Source: CADEED01 sp963842515
GTDB taxonomy: Bacteria > Pseudomonadota > Gammaproteobacteria > Steroidobacterales > Steroidobacteraceae
Direction: 5' to 3'
Length of the DNA stretch: 64,000 nt
Assembly (NCBI GenBank): GCA_963842515.1
Contig: CAWJGO010000003.1
Coordinates: forward strand, 124,001 to 188,000
Shown here: in pieces, positions 1 through 10,200 of the stretch
How the letters are laid out: each line of letters begins with the position of its first letter
Position numbering within the stretch: the first letter of the stretch is position 1
Notes under the pieces: model-generated
Database searches by the model: none
Seen by the model: the letters and a program-made list of their open reading frames with translations, nothing else
Told to the model about the DNA's origin: nothing
Translations under genes and position numbers: made by a program

Positions 1-849
1 TGATACCGTGCGCACGATGGGGTTGTTAGGAGCGTTTTCCCACGGACCGTGAATGGATGTCGATCGGGCCACGATCACCATGTGGCCGGTGGGTGGACCG
101 GCGGTGCCACCCACGGCGAGGATCAGGTAGAACCATTCGCCGCGCCGCAACACCTTGGGCCCCTCCGGCGCGAAGGTTTCCACGTCCCATTCGGCCGGAT
201 AACGCCAAGGGTCGTACACGTGCTCGACGGCGCCTTCGGTAGCCAGCCCATCGTCGGACAGGCGAACTCGATCACCGCCACTGAGGAACAGATAACGTTT
301 GCCGTCTTCTCCGACCGCGTGGCCGGGATCGATGTGCGCGGGAAGCTTCAGATCGACCGGATCACTCCACGGCCCGTCGATGCTGGCAGCGTGGATCACG
401 TACAGCGAGCGGTACCCGGGTGTGCGCGCGTGAAAGTAGTTGAAGTAGCGGCCGCCGTGCTTGACGAGCTCCGGCGCCCATACCGAACCCACGGGCTTGC
501 GCAACGTGGACCCCATGGGTTGCCAGTTGACCAGGTCCTGCGACCGCCACAGTGGCAATCCCGGATAAGCGTCGAAGCTCGAGAACGTGAGGTAGTAGTT
601 CGATCCGTCGCGCAGGATGCTCGGATCCGGGTGATCTCCGCTGACGACGGGGTTGAGAAATGTGCCGTCACCGAGATCCGCCTTACGCTGTCCCTCGAAG
701 CCCACGCCCCAGCGCATGCCCGACCAGTCGGGCGCGCAACCTGGATCGGCAGGGTGCGCGTTTGCTGCGCGGCCGGCCTGCGCCGTGGTCGCGACCGAAG
801 CGCCGGCCCCTAACAAGGCACCGAGCGCTTCACGTCGTGTGGTCGTCAC
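1..849 (-). CDS. Glycoside hydrolase family 43 enzyme (3' part missing)
   Basis: Likely secreted beta-xylosidase or alpha-L-arabinofuranosidase acting on xylan side chains or xylo-oligosaccharides. The frame opens with GTG at 849 and runs off the window start, giving about 283 residues. It begins with a twin-arginine-like leader (TTTRREALGALLGAGAS) followed by an Ala-rich stretch. GH43 hallmarks are visible: HPDPSIL near residue 73 (catalytic base Asp), WAPELVKHGG, IDPGHAVGED (modulating Asp) and PEGPKVLRRGEWFYL (general acid Glu in EGP). It lies 13 bp after the stop of the TonB receptor and is probably co-transcribed with it. The family is clear from the five-blade motif order; the substrate cannot be fixed because the C-terminal part is absent. 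Confidence 0.85.
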   Translation of the reverse strand, partial: MTTTRREALGALLGAGASVATTAQAGRAANAHPADPGCAPDWSGMRWGVGFEGQRKADLGDGTFLNPVVSGDHPDPSILRDGSNYYLTFSSFDAYPGLPLWRSQDLVNWQPMGSTLRKPVGSVWAPELVKHGGRYFNYFHARTPGYRSLYVIHAASIDGPWSDPVDLKLPAHIDPGHAVGEDGKRYLFLSGGDRVRLSDDGLATEGAVEHVYDPWRYPAEWDVETFAPEGPKVLRRGEWFYLILAVGGTAGPPTGHMVIVARSTSIHGPWENAPNNPIVRTVS

Positions 850-862
850 CGTTCTTGGTCTC

Positions 863-3800
863 TCAGAGCCTGAGCCGGAAGCCGGCGAAGATCTGCCGTC
901 CGGTGCTCGAGTACTGCGTGACCAGCGGCTCGTCCTGGTAAGCCCAGCGGTTCTCGGTCTGGTTGGTGATGTTCAGGGCTTCGATGCTGAACTGCAGCCA
1001 TTCCGTGGCCTGGAACTTCACCGACGCGTCGATGTTGCGCGTGGCCTCACTACCGACGAAGTCGTTGAGCAACGGCGAATCGCAGGGAACGAGCGGGCTG
1101 GTGGTGGGGTTCAGCCCTGGCGGGCAGGTGCCGGCCGCGAGCGGATACGTGGTTACGTACCGATCACGATAGGCCCAGGATACGCGCGCGCTCCACTTCG
1201 GCGTCTCGTAGTACAGCGTGGCATTGGCGGACTTGGGCGACGCTCCCAGGAAGGGGCCGTTCTGCACCACCTGCGGCACCGGCGGGGTGGCGGAACCCGG
1301 ATCCAGGATGTACGACAGCTCGGAACTCAACTTGGTGAAGTTGGCTTGAATGCCGAAGTTCTTGCCCCAGCCGGGCAGGAAGGTGAGGTCCTGCTGGTAG
1401 GCAAGCTCGTAGCCTTTGATCTCGCCGCCCGGGGCGTTCTGGAACTGCCGGACCGCAAAGGTGCCGGGTGTGCCCGAGAACGTACCGAGCACCCAGTCGC
1501 GCTGCGGTTGCGTCAACGTTTCCAGGAAGGCATCGAACGCCGCCGGATCCAGGATGGCCTGAATGGAGGCATCGCTCGACACCGTCTGCGGGAAGTTGGA
1601 GACGTCCTTCTTGAACAAGCCCAGCGACAGAAGGCCGCCCTCGTTGAAATACCACTCGAAGCTCAGGTCGAAATTCTCCGCACGAAACGGCGCCAGGCGC
1701 GGATTGCCGATCGTCAACGAGCCAGCTCCGCTGCTCGGCGTGGTGATACCCGAGATCGTGGGCGCCAGGTTCTGCAGCATGGGCCGCGCCATGACCTTGG
1801 CCCAGCCAGCGCGCACCAGGAACTTCTCGGAGAGCTCGAAGGCCACGTTCATCGAGGGCAAGTCGTCCGAGTAGCTGTGGCGCGCCTCGAGTGGGCGCGG
1901 GCCGGTGAGGGCGATGTTGGTCGTGAAGCCCGTCGACACCACGCGTGTATCGGCATTGCGCTGGCCGACGTTGCCGAACAGCCGATGGCCGAACAACTCC
2001 GTGTCGAAATTCAACTGCATGAAATAGCTGGAGTCGAACTCCTCGACACCGAACTGGTTACCGGGGTTGGAGTTGTACGATAGGCGCCAGTCGGCCCATT
2101 CATTGACGCAGTTGCAATCGAATCCGAGGACCTCGCGAAACGCGTCGATGTTTGGCGCGAAAAACGCCGTGGGCGTGCCTGCCGGCAGGTCGAGGCCTTC
2201 GCCGAAATCGTACACACGACCCATGTCCGAAGACGTGACGCCGAGCTCGAGCAGCGTGGGATTCAGCACTTCATTGGTGTTGCGCTGGCCCTGGTTGGTC
2301 TTGAACTTGTACTCGCGGCGCGTGCCGCCGAACTCGAGCTTCAGTGAGTCGGTCAGCGTGAGCTCGAAGTTCACATGCCCGCCCTGGTAGTCGTTGTCGG
2401 TCTCGCGCATGAAATGACGGATCGCCGAGAAATTCTTCACCAAGCTCCAATTGTTTGGATCGGCGAGGTCGAAACCGTAGTCGACCAGGGGCATTTCGCC
2501 ACCGCCGCGCTCGTCGTAGGTGAACGTCTCCGGCGAATTCATGCGATTGAATTCGACCAGGAAGGCCTGGTTGTCATTCGTAGAGCGCGAACGGCCGAAC
2601 AGGACGTCCATCTTCAGCTGGTCACCGATGTCCTGCTGGATGTTGATCGATGCCTGCTGGAACTGGGTGGTGAAGTAAGAAGAGTCGGTGGCCGAGCGCC
2701 AATCCACGTTGCGCAGCTCGAGGTAGTCGGCATTGCCGGCATCCGTTACATGGGCCGCGAGAACATCAACGCCGGGACGCCCGACCGAGAGGTCCCGACC
2801 ATACATACCGCCCGCCGCGGCCACGGCAGAGGCTCCGCCATAACCCACCGAGCCGGGATTGTTGTAGTAATCGTAGGGCTCGAGATTGTTGGGGTTTGTG
2901 CTCCAGCTGGTCGTGTTGAGCCCGGCGAACACGCCGCCCGCCATGGCTTCGGTGCCACCACAGTCGATGCCATCGATGAAATCCGTAGCCGCGCGCGAGG
3001 CGCAGGTAACGTACGCATTGCGACGGTTGCTGACGTTGGCCGAGCCGGTGTTGAACGTGGTGTTGGTGTTGTTGCGGTTCAGGCCCACCGACTGGATCTG
3101 GTTGACATCGCTTTCCTGATCGAACTTGGAGTACACCGCATCCACGCTGATGGATGTGGATTCAGTCGGCTTCCACTGCACCGCGAACGTGGCGCCGAGT
3201 CGCTCCTGCGTCAGGTCCTGCTGCTCGATGTTGATCAGCGAGGGGATGCGCACGCGGTTGTCGTCGAACCTACCCGCGGTGCTATACGCGGCCGGGAACA
3301 GCGCCGCATAGGCTGCGGGATCCGACCCGGTCTGCGTGGCAAGAGCAACCGGGTTGGTCAACGTGCTGATAGCCGTGCCCGCCGGTGCGGAGAAACCCGC
3401 ACGTTGCGGAGTTTCGCCGCCGGCCCAGGAGGAGCTGCGATAAGCAAGGTCGGACTGGCCCTGCTGGCGACGGAAGCGATCCACTTCCGAATCACGGTCG
3501 CTGTACGCGACCGACATGGAGATACCCAGCTTGTGGTCGAAGAATTGGTCCGCGAACAGCGCGGCGAGGCGGGGGTTGTGCGTGCCTTCGTTCTGATAGA
3601 ACGCGTCTTCGGCGGAAAACGCGAATCGGCGATCCTGATAATCCAGCGGCTTGCCCGTCACCAGATCGACGGTGGCGCCCAGCGAACCTTCGTCCGTGTT
3701 CGCCGAGGCGGTCTTGCGCACTTCCAGTGAGCTGAACAGGTCAGAGGCGAAAACGTTGAAATCGAAGCCGCGGCCACGGTTCGGCGCGGCGCCGGAATCG

Positions 3801-4222
3801 TTGGCGGCGCCCGTGGTCAGCGTCTCCAGGCCGTTGAGCCGCACGCGGGTGAAATCACTGCCGAGGCCTCGCACCGTGATGCTGCGGCCTTCGCCGTTGT
3901 CGCGGTCCAGCGCTATGCCGGGCAGGCGCTGCAGCGACTCGGCGAGGTTGGCATCGGGGAAGTCGGCGATGTCCTCGGCGTTGATGGCATCCATCATTAC
4001 GTCGGCATTTCGCTTGACTTCGATGGCATTGCGGAGCGACAGACGGTAACCGGTTACCTCGATGGTGCCGATGTCTTCCGCGCCAGCCTCGGTGGCGTCG
4101 GAGTTCTGCGCATCCGATGCCGCCGCCGATTGATCTTGTTCCGCCGCTGCTGCGCCGGCCGCTATGCCTAAAGCGCCCAGCATCGCTGGCAGAATTCCCT
4201 TGGTGCGATTTGAGTTCGCCAT
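863..4222 (-). CDS. TonB-dependent receptor (Caulobacter/Xanthomonas type), probable xylan-oligosaccharide porin
   Basis: Outer-membrane, energy-coupled transporter of 1119 residues. The ATG at 4222 follows a strong GAGGGGGGA ribosome site and a signal peptide (ILPAMLGALGIAAGAAAA). The frame continues upstream to 4390, but that stretch has no ribosome site. The plug contains the motif typical of this subfamily (MDAINAEDIADFPDANLAE, then LPGIALDRD and SITVRGLGSDFTRVRLNG). The protein ends in the aromatic-poor beta-signal IFAGFRLRL. It is divergent from the eda-kdgK-esterase operon and is followed by the GH43 gene. A role in uptake of glucurono-xylo-oligosaccharides is inferred from these neighbours; the ligand cannot be read from the sequence. 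Confidence 0.93.
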   Translation of the reverse strand: MANSNRTKGILPAMLGALGIAAGAAAAEQDQSAAASDAQNSDATEAGAEDIGTIEVTGYRLSLRNAIEVKRNADVMMDAINAEDIADFPDANLAESLQRLPGIALDRDNGEGRSITVRGLGSDFTRVRLNGLETLTTGAANDSGAAPNRGRGFDFNVFASDLFSSLEVRKTASANTDEGSLGATVDLVTGKPLDYQDRRFAFSAEDAFYQNEGTHNPRLAALFADQFFDHKLGISMSVAYSDRDSEVDRFRRQQGQSDLAYRSSSWAGGETPQRAGFSAPAGTAISTLTNPVALATQTGSDPAAYAALFPAAYSTAGRFDDNRVRIPSLINIEQQDLTQERLGATFAVQWKPTESTSISVDAVYSKFDQESDVNQIQSVGLNRNNTNTTFNTGSANVSNRRNAYVTCASRAATDFIDGIDCGGTEAMAGGVFAGLNTTSWSTNPNNLEPYDYYNNPGSVGYGGASAVAAAGGMYGRDLSVGRPGVDVLAAHVTDAGNADYLELRNVDWRSATDSSYFTTQFQQASINIQQDIGDQLKMDVLFGRSRSTNDNQAFLVEFNRMNSPETFTYDERGGGEMPLVDYGFDLADPNNWSLVKNFSAIRHFMRETDNDYQGGHVNFELTLTDSLKLEFGGTRREYKFKTNQGQRNTNEVLNPTLLELGVTSSDMGRVYDFGEGLDLPAGTPTAFFAPNIDAFREVLGFDCNCVNEWADWRLSYNSNPGNQFGVEEFDSSYFMQLNFDTELFGHRLFGNVGQRNADTRVVSTGFTTNIALTGPRPLEARHSYSDDLPSMNVAFELSEKFLVRAGWAKVMARPMLQNLAPTISGITTPSSGAGSLTIGNPRLAPFRAENFDLSFEWYFNEGGLLSLGLFKKDVSNFPQTVSSDASIQAILDPAAFDAFLETLTQPQRDWVLGTFSGTPGTFAVRQFQNAPGGEIKGYELAYQQDLTFLPGWGKNFGIQANFTKLSSELSYILDPGSATPPVPQVVQNGPFLGASPKSANATLYYETPKWSARVSWAYRDRYVTTYPLAAGTCPPGLNPTTSPLVPCDSPLLNDFVGSEATRNIDASVKFQATEWLQFSIEALNITNQTENRWAYQDEPLVTQYSSTGRQIFAGFRLRL

Positions 4223-4277
4223 CGTCCCCCCTCTTTCGAATTTCAATACTTGTTGTTCACGAGGCAGTCCGGTCAGA

Positions 4278-4297
4278 AAATGACACCGGTTACCTCT
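4278..4297. promoter_or_regulatory. Candidate LacI-family operator between the TonB receptor and eda
   Basis: AAATGACACCGGTTACCTCT lies in the 235-bp divergent intergenic region. Its left half and central CCGG match the palindromic UxuR-type hexuronate operator form TGATACCGGTATCA, while the right half is degenerate. It could control the receptor-GH43 unit, the eda-kdgK unit, or both. This is a motif match only. Confidence 0.4.
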
Positions 4298-4457
4298 AGA
4301 CTTTATAGACGACTCGAAACAGCAGCGCAAGGACAATGGGGGATATGGCAAACCGGGAAATCGGTACCGCTGGCCGCGACCTGGCATCACAATCGATTGC
4401 AGCGCCCGACCGCGCTCAACGAAAATGCCAGCGCTTCATTAGTGAACGGAGAGATCG

Positions 4458-5129
4458 ATGAATAAGGATCGTATGAGCGTGCTGACGGCGATGATGGATC
4501 AGGGCGTGATCCCTGTTTTCTATCACCCGGATGTCGAGGTCTGTAAGAAGGTCATCCAGGCCTGCGCGAACGGCGGTGCCAAATGCATCGAGTTCACCAA
4601 CCGCGGCGATTTCGCCTCGCACGTCTTCTACGATGTCACCAAACATTTCGACAAAGCCGACCCGAGCGTGATCATGGGCGTCGGCTCCATCGTCGATGCA
4701 CCGACCGCCGGAATCTACATCGCCAACGGCGCCAAGTTCATCGTTGGTCCCATCCTCAATGCCGACGTCGCCAAGGTCTGCAATCGCCGCTGCATTCCCT
4801 ACAGCCCGGGCTGCGGCTCGGCGAGCGAGATCTCGTACGCGCAGGAGCTGGGCAGTGAGATCGTCAAGGTATTCCCGGGCAGCTCGGTGGGCGGCCCCGA
4901 GTTCGTGAAGAACGTGATGGGACCGATGCCCTGGACGCGCATCATGCCCACCGGCGGGGTGGAGCCCACCGAAGAGAGCCTGCGCAAGTGGTTTGGCGCA
5001 GGCATCGTCGCCTGTGGCATCGGCAGCAATCTGATCACGAAGGCGTTGCTCGACAAACAGGATTACGACGGCGTCGAAGCGCGCGTGCGCGACACCGTAA
5101 AGCTAATCAAAACCATCCGTGGAAAGTAG
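4458..5129 (+). CDS. eda: 2-dehydro-3-deoxy-phosphogluconate (KDPG) aldolase
   Basis: Cleaves KDPG to pyruvate and glyceraldehyde-3-phosphate, the last step of hexuronate breakdown. The protein has 223 residues, slightly longer than the roughly 213-residue E. coli enzyme. The class I aldolase residues are in place: Glu45 in CIEFTNRG and the Schiff-base Lys137 in EIVKVFPGSS. The phosphate loop is represented by PTGGVEPT. The ATG at 4458 is preceded by GGAGAG. The gene is followed after 6 bp by kdgK, so the two last steps of the pathway are coupled in one operon. Regulation probably acts through the divergent promoter shared with the TonB receptor. Confidence 0.92.
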   Translation: MNKDRMSVLTAMMDQGVIPVFYHPDVEVCKKVIQACANGGAKCIEFTNRGDFASHVFYDVTKHFDKADPSVIMGVGSIVDAPTAGIYIANGAKFIVGPILNADVAKVCNRRCIPYSPGCGSASEISYAQELGSEIVKVFPGSSVGGPEFVKNVMGPMPWTRIMPTGGVEPTEESLRKWFGAGIVACGIGSNLITKALLDKQDYDGVEARVRDTVKLIKTIRGK

Positions 5130-5135
5130 TAAGAC

Positions 5136-6257
5136 ATGACAGACCCAACCCAGACGAACAATATTTTGAAAGTCAGATCGGCGGACGAGACCCGCTGGGA
5201 TTGCGCGTCGTTCGGCGAAGTGATGCTGCGTTTCGATCCGGGGTTCGGCCGCGTGCGCAACGCACGCAGTTTCCAGGTCTGGGAGGGCGGCGGCGAATAC
5301 AACGTCGCGCGCGCCATGCGCAAGTGCTGGGGCAAACGCGCTACGGCGATCACCGCCCTGCCCGCCAATGATCTTGGCTGGCTCGTCGAAGATTTGATGA
5401 TGCAAGGGGGCGTCGACACTACGAAGATCATCTGGCGCGAGTTCGACGGCCTCGGCCGCAACACGCGCGTCGGACTCAACTTCACCGAAAAAGGCTTCGG
5501 CATTCGCGCCGCACTCGGCTGCTCGGATCGCGGTCATTCCGCGGCATCGCAGATCAAACCCGGCGAGGTGAATTGGGAAAAATTGTTCGGTGAAGAAGGG
5601 GTGCGATGGTTTCACACTGGCGGTATTTTTGCCGCGCTGGCGCCGAATACTTCGGAAGCGGTCATCGAAGCCGTGGAAATCGCTCGCAAGTACGGCACGA
5701 TCGTTTCCTACGATCTCAACTACCGTGCATCGCTATGGAAGAGTCAGGGCGGCAAGCAAGGCGCGCAGAAGATCAATCGCAACATCGCCAAGTACGTCGA
5801 CGTGATGATCGGCAATGAAGAAGATTTCACGGCCTGCCTGGGTTTCGAGGTGGAAGGGCTCGACGAGCACATCTCGGCCATCGATCCGGCGAATTTCAAG
5901 AAGATGATCCAGACTGCGGTAAAGCAATTCCCGAACTTCAAGGTGGCAGCGACCACGTTGCGGAACGCAAAGACCGCGACGTTCAATGACTGGTCGGCCA
6001 TTCTTTACGCCGGCGGACAGTTCTATCAATCGACGATGCGCGAAAACCTGGAGATTTATGATCGCGTCGGCGGCGGCGACGGTTTCGCCTCCGGACTTGC
6101 TTACGGGTTCATCGAGGGCAAGGGTCCCCAGGCCGCGGTGGAATATGGGGCCGCGCACGGTGCGCTCGCCATGACGACGCCGGGCGATACGTCCATGGTC
6201 AATGCGAAGGAAGTGGAAGCGGTGATGAAGGGCAAAGGAGCCAGAGTCATTCGCTGA
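5136..6257 (+). CDS. kdgK: 2-dehydro-3-deoxygluconate (KDG) kinase, PfkB family
   Basis: Phosphorylates KDG, formed here by ManD, to KDPG for Eda. At 373 residues it is longer than typical KdgK (about 310), owing mainly to an N-terminal extension and internal insertions. PfkB features are visible: WEGGGEYNVARAM at residues 49-61 (N-terminal sugar-binding GG signature) and YDRVGGGDGFASGLAYG near residue 320, the C-terminal signature with the catalytic Asp (GGGD replacing the usual GAGD). VSYDLNYRASLW matches the substrate-site strand of KDG kinases. It sits 6 bp after eda and 18 bp before the exported hydrolase. Assignment to KDG rather than another sugar rests on the Eda neighbour and the uronate context. 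Confidence 0.88.
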   Translation: MTDPTQTNNILKVRSADETRWDCASFGEVMLRFDPGFGRVRNARSFQVWEGGGEYNVARAMRKCWGKRATAITALPANDLGWLVEDLMMQGGVDTTKIIWREFDGLGRNTRVGLNFTEKGFGIRAALGCSDRGHSAASQIKPGEVNWEKLFGEEGVRWFHTGGIFAALAPNTSEAVIEAVEIARKYGTIVSYDLNYRASLWKSQGGKQGAQKINRNIAKYVDVMIGNEEDFTACLGFEVEGLDEHISAIDPANFKKMIQTAVKQFPNFKVAATTLRNAKTATFNDWSAILYAGGQFYQSTMRENLEIYDRVGGGDGFASGLAYGFIEGKGPQAAVEYGAAHGALAMTTPGDTSMVNAKEVEAVMKGKGARVIR

Positions 6258-6275
6258 CAACCAGTCGAGGGAATC

Positions 6276-7208
6276 ATGACCACACGAAGAGAAGTATTTC
6301 CCCTGCTCGCGGGGGCGGCTGGCCTGTCGGCCCCCGGCAGCGCAACAGGCGCGGCTGCAGCGCGCGTCCAGCCCGAGCTACGGCGGGTCTCATATCAGAG
6401 TGCGCGTACCGGCAAGGAACGCGACTACTTCGTCTATCTACCCGCTGAATTCGGCAGCCCCGGCAAGTGGCCGGTCATGCTGTTCCTGCACGGCAACGGC
6501 GAGCGCGGCGATGGCAAGGGTGACCTCGACTATGTGCTCGCGCACGGTCCGCTGTTCGAGGCCTGGTGCCAACGGCGCGACCTGCCTTTCATCATCATTT
6601 CACCGCAGTTGCCCATGTTCGGCATGGGCGAAGTCGACTACATCAAAAACCGAACGCGGAATCAGATACCGCAGCGCCTGGCGAACGGGATCAACCAGCG
6701 GCCCGACACTGCGGCGATGCGCCTACCTGAGCCCATGCAGGGCAAGCCAGCCGATAAGTCTCTGCCCGACGGCCCTGACGGCCCGGTAGAAGGCTGGAAC
6801 GAGATTGAGAACGAAGTCATGGCGATGGTCGATCGTACCGTCGCTGACTTCAATGGCGACGCGAAGCGCGTTTATCTCACCGGCTTGAGCTACGGCGGCT
6901 TCGGCGCGTGGTATCTCGCGGCGCGCCATCCGGAGAAATTCGCCGCATTCGCGCCCATCGTCGGCTACGGGCATCCTGATCACGCGGCGCCGATCGCCAA
7001 GGCCAAACTACCGCTGTGGGTTTTCGCGGGTGGCCGCGACCCGGTGGTCCCCATCCGGTATTTCTACCCGGCGATCAACAAGCTCGAAGCGCTCGGCCAT
7101 CCCGAAGTGCGCTTCACCAACGAAGAGGACCTGGGCCATTTCACCTGGGTGCGCGTGTACGAGGGCCAGGACCTGTATTCCTGGATGCTCGGCAAGTCTC
7201 GCCGCTAA
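6276..7208 (+). CDS. Exported alpha/beta-hydrolase (PHB-depolymerase/phospholipase-like esterase)
   Basis: 310-residue serine hydrolase with an N-terminal twin-arginine-like leader (TTRREVFPLLAGAAGLSAP), so probably periplasmic. The alpha/beta-hydrolase core shows an oxyanion region (MLFLHGNGERGDGKG), the nucleophile elbow GLSYGG near residue 208, the acid Asp in FAGGRDPVVP and the catalytic His in EDLGHFTWVRVY. It is the third gene of the eda-kdgK operon. Similar proteins in polysaccharide loci are annotated as dienelactone-hydrolase-like or PHB-depolymerase-family esterases. Removal of acetyl or feruloyl groups from xylan would fit this locus but is inference. The substrate is unknown. Confidence 0.8.
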   Translation: MTTRREVFPLLAGAAGLSAPGSATGAAAARVQPELRRVSYQSARTGKERDYFVYLPAEFGSPGKWPVMLFLHGNGERGDGKGDLDYVLAHGPLFEAWCQRRDLPFIIISPQLPMFGMGEVDYIKNRTRNQIPQRLANGINQRPDTAAMRLPEPMQGKPADKSLPDGPDGPVEGWNEIENEVMAMVDRTVADFNGDAKRVYLTGLSYGGFGAWYLAARHPEKFAAFAPIVGYGHPDHAAPIAKAKLPLWVFAGGRDPVVPIRYFYPAINKLEALGHPEVRFTNEEDLGHFTWVRVYEGQDLYSWMLGKSRR

Positions 7209-7232
7209 CGCGCGAGAGATGCTCTAACAAGA

Positions 7233-7266
7233 AAAGGGGAAGGCAACTTTCGTTGCCTCCTTCTTC
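7233..7266. terminator. Bidirectional intrinsic terminator
   Basis: GAAGGCAAC and GTTGCCTCC flank a TTTC loop, with purine-rich sequence on one side and TTCTTC on the other. It lies between the convergent esterase and TonB receptor genes and can serve both. Confidence 0.7.
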
Positions 7267-7292
7267 GTTTGCAGACGAGCGCTTTCTATCCA

Positions 7293-10200
7293 TCAGAACG
7301 AACCGCTGACACCGAGCAGTAACTGACGGCCGGGCGCAAAGGACTGGCGCGGCGTATTTGGGTCATTGCGGAAATAGATCAGCTGTTGCTCGTTGGTAAT
7401 GTTCTGCGCTTCAAGACTGATCGACACATTCATTTCCCATGGCAGCTTGTAGCTGAAGGAAGCATCGAGGTAGCCGCTCTTCTGAGCCCAGTTGTCACCC
7501 TGGATGTTCTGGTCATTGTTACCAAGGAAGCTGATGAAGGCGTCGCGCACTGCGTACGACAGGCGACCCGAGAAACCAGCGTTCTCGTAGAAGGCCGTGA
7601 GGTTGTACGTGTACGGTGACAGACCTGTCACCGCGCTCGAAGGAGTTCCCGCCGGGCCCCCGGTCGAGTATTGGCTGATGTTGGTGTAGTTGAACGAGAA
7701 GCCTGAGCCCTTGAGCAGGAAGTCGAGCGGCTGCGTGTAAGTGACCTCGAACCCATACAGGTCGATGACCTCCTCGGTGTTCTGCCGCTGATCGACACGC
7801 ACCAGTGCAAGGTTTGGATCGCCACCGTCGCCCTGTGCCGTGCTGCGCGCGATGAGGCTGGTCTGGGTGGCAATCGGCAGCGTAGCGAAGTCGATACCAA
7901 GCGTATTAAACCGCACGCTGGTGCTGCGGATTTGAGTGAAGCCTTCGAGCTTCTTCGCCCAGGCATTGACGGCAACCACACCGAGACCGGAATCGCCGAA
8001 GTACCACTCGAGGCCCAAGTCGACCTGATCGGCGAAGTACGGAGCCAGCTCCGGGTTGCCGCGCGTGTAGATATCGCCGTTGACGCTAAACGACTCGTTC
8101 GGTGCGATGTCGCCCGGATTCGGCCGAGTCATCGCCTTGGAACCGGCGAAGCGCAGCAGTACACCTTCGGTGAGCTCGCTCGCCACATTGAAGCTCGGCA
8201 GATACTTATGGTATTCCGCGACGCTTCTCTGCTCCTGACGTACGGCGCCCGCCGGTGTATTCACGGTGACGAGGCCCATGACCTCCTGTTCCGTATTGAT
8301 GTAGCGCACGCCGACGTTGTAGCGCAGGTTGCCGAGGATCTCGAGGGCGCCATTCGCCTCGACGAAGTATGCCATCGTTTCTTCGTCGAGGACGCGCGGT
8401 GAATAACCCGCGACGTTTATGCCACCGGCGAGTCCGCGGCCAAGCTCATTCTCGAAGTAGTCGATATTCACGGCCGGATCGAGCAGGCGATAGTTAGGCA
8501 ACGCCCAGCCGTTGTTGGTACCCACATCGAAGTCCGATGTGCTGTACAGCGGACCATGAGTCCAGGGCTGCATGAAATTTCCAAGTTGCGCGTTCGGCAC
8601 CGCGGCCTTGGCATTCAAGACGCCGTCACGTGCTAGCACGATGCCACACTCGGTGGTTGGCGCACCGCCGTCGGTGGCGCAGCTGGTGGGGTCCCAGGTG
8701 GTCACTTCGCGATGGAATGTGTCCTTTGCACCACCCGCCTTGATATTTAACGGCTCGCCGCCCCATTCGACGTCGAATCGAGCACCCTTCTGCCACAGCT
8801 CGCGCTGGACCGGCTGGATGCGCAGCGCGTTCCAGTTCCAGAAGTTCACATCGTTCAGGTCACGGCTTGGCGTGACGTTGACCACGCCGTCACCGCTGGT
8901 CGCCAGGTCGACAGTGATGCCGGAGTTGAGGTTCGAGTTGAACAGATAGGTGTTGGTGGAACGGAACCAGTCGCTGTGGTTGTAGTTCGCGGAAACGCCC
9001 ACTTTCCACTTCTCGGCGATTTGCCATTCGGCGCCGGAGTTGAGATTGATGAAGTCCGTGTCTTCGTCGTACGGGCGGTTTTCGTTGAGCCACACCGGGT
9101 TGGCGATCGTGGCACTGGTCACGACGTTGTCCTCGTTGACCTGGACGTTCACCGGCACGTTCGTGTTGGTGCTGCGGACCGCGAGGTTCAGGTCATTGCG
9201 CTCGTACGGATGGTCGGACTCGGAATAGATGCCATCGAAGTACACATGCAGCGCGTCCGACGGAGAGTTCCACTCCACCGACATGACTCCGGAGCTGGTC
9301 TTGCGCTCGCCGACAAGGGAATCCGGGCGCGCGAGCCGCGGCCAGATCGAATAGCTCAACTGGTTGCACGATAGACCCGACGTACCGCCCGGCGTATTGC
9401 CCGGCCCGCAGACTGTCAGAGGATCGCCGGTGTTAGCACCGTTCGCGCCGAAGGAATAGCCGGCGGGTACGGTGGTCGGCCAAGCCTGGCTTGAGTTGCC
9501 GTAGCCGATGCTCGGATTGCCAACCACTGTTGCGGCCTGGCTCTGCGAGTTGCACCCGGGCTGATTGGTGGGGCAGCGCGTGCCCAATCCGACCGTGGTC
9601 CAACCGATGGTGTTGAAGCCGTCGGACCGATATTTGCGATCTGAGTATGCGACACCGCCGAGGATGCCGAATTCACCCATGCTGGTGTCCCAAGTGTTGC
9701 TCGCATACAGACCGGCGCGCGGGCTGAACTCCTCCGAGGCTTCCTGGAAATTGCCTTTGAGCGTGTAGTTGACGTGGAAACCTTTCTCATCGAAAGGCCG
9801 GGCGATACGCAGGTCGATGTTGGCGGCGATCGCGCCCTCCACCTGGCTCGCGGTCGGCGTTTTCGAGACCGTCAGACGGCGGAACAGTTCGGTGGGGAAC
9901 AGAACGAGGTCGACACCCCGTCCCTGGCTCACGCCATCAATGTTGCTGTCGGATGCGGTCTCCACCGGCGCGCCGTTGAGCGTAATCTGCGTGAAGTCAC
10001 GGCCAAGGCCGCGCACGGCCACTGACGTACCTTCGCCAGTAACGTCGCGTGCGATCTGCACGCCGGGAATTCGCTGCAGCGATTCAGCGAGGTTCGCGTC
10101 CGGAAACTTGCCGATGTCTTCGGCAAAGATTGAATCCGTGAAGTTGACATTCTGGCGCTTTTCGGCCGCGGAGCTTTGCAGCGAGCCGCGGAAACCAGTC

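Noticed and set aside
653..3735. Long plus-strand open frames opposite the first TonB receptor (for example 653-2083 and 2375-3730)
   Set aside because: They are antisense shadows of a well-supported receptor gene in GC-rich DNA, with no ribosome sites or recognisable domains.
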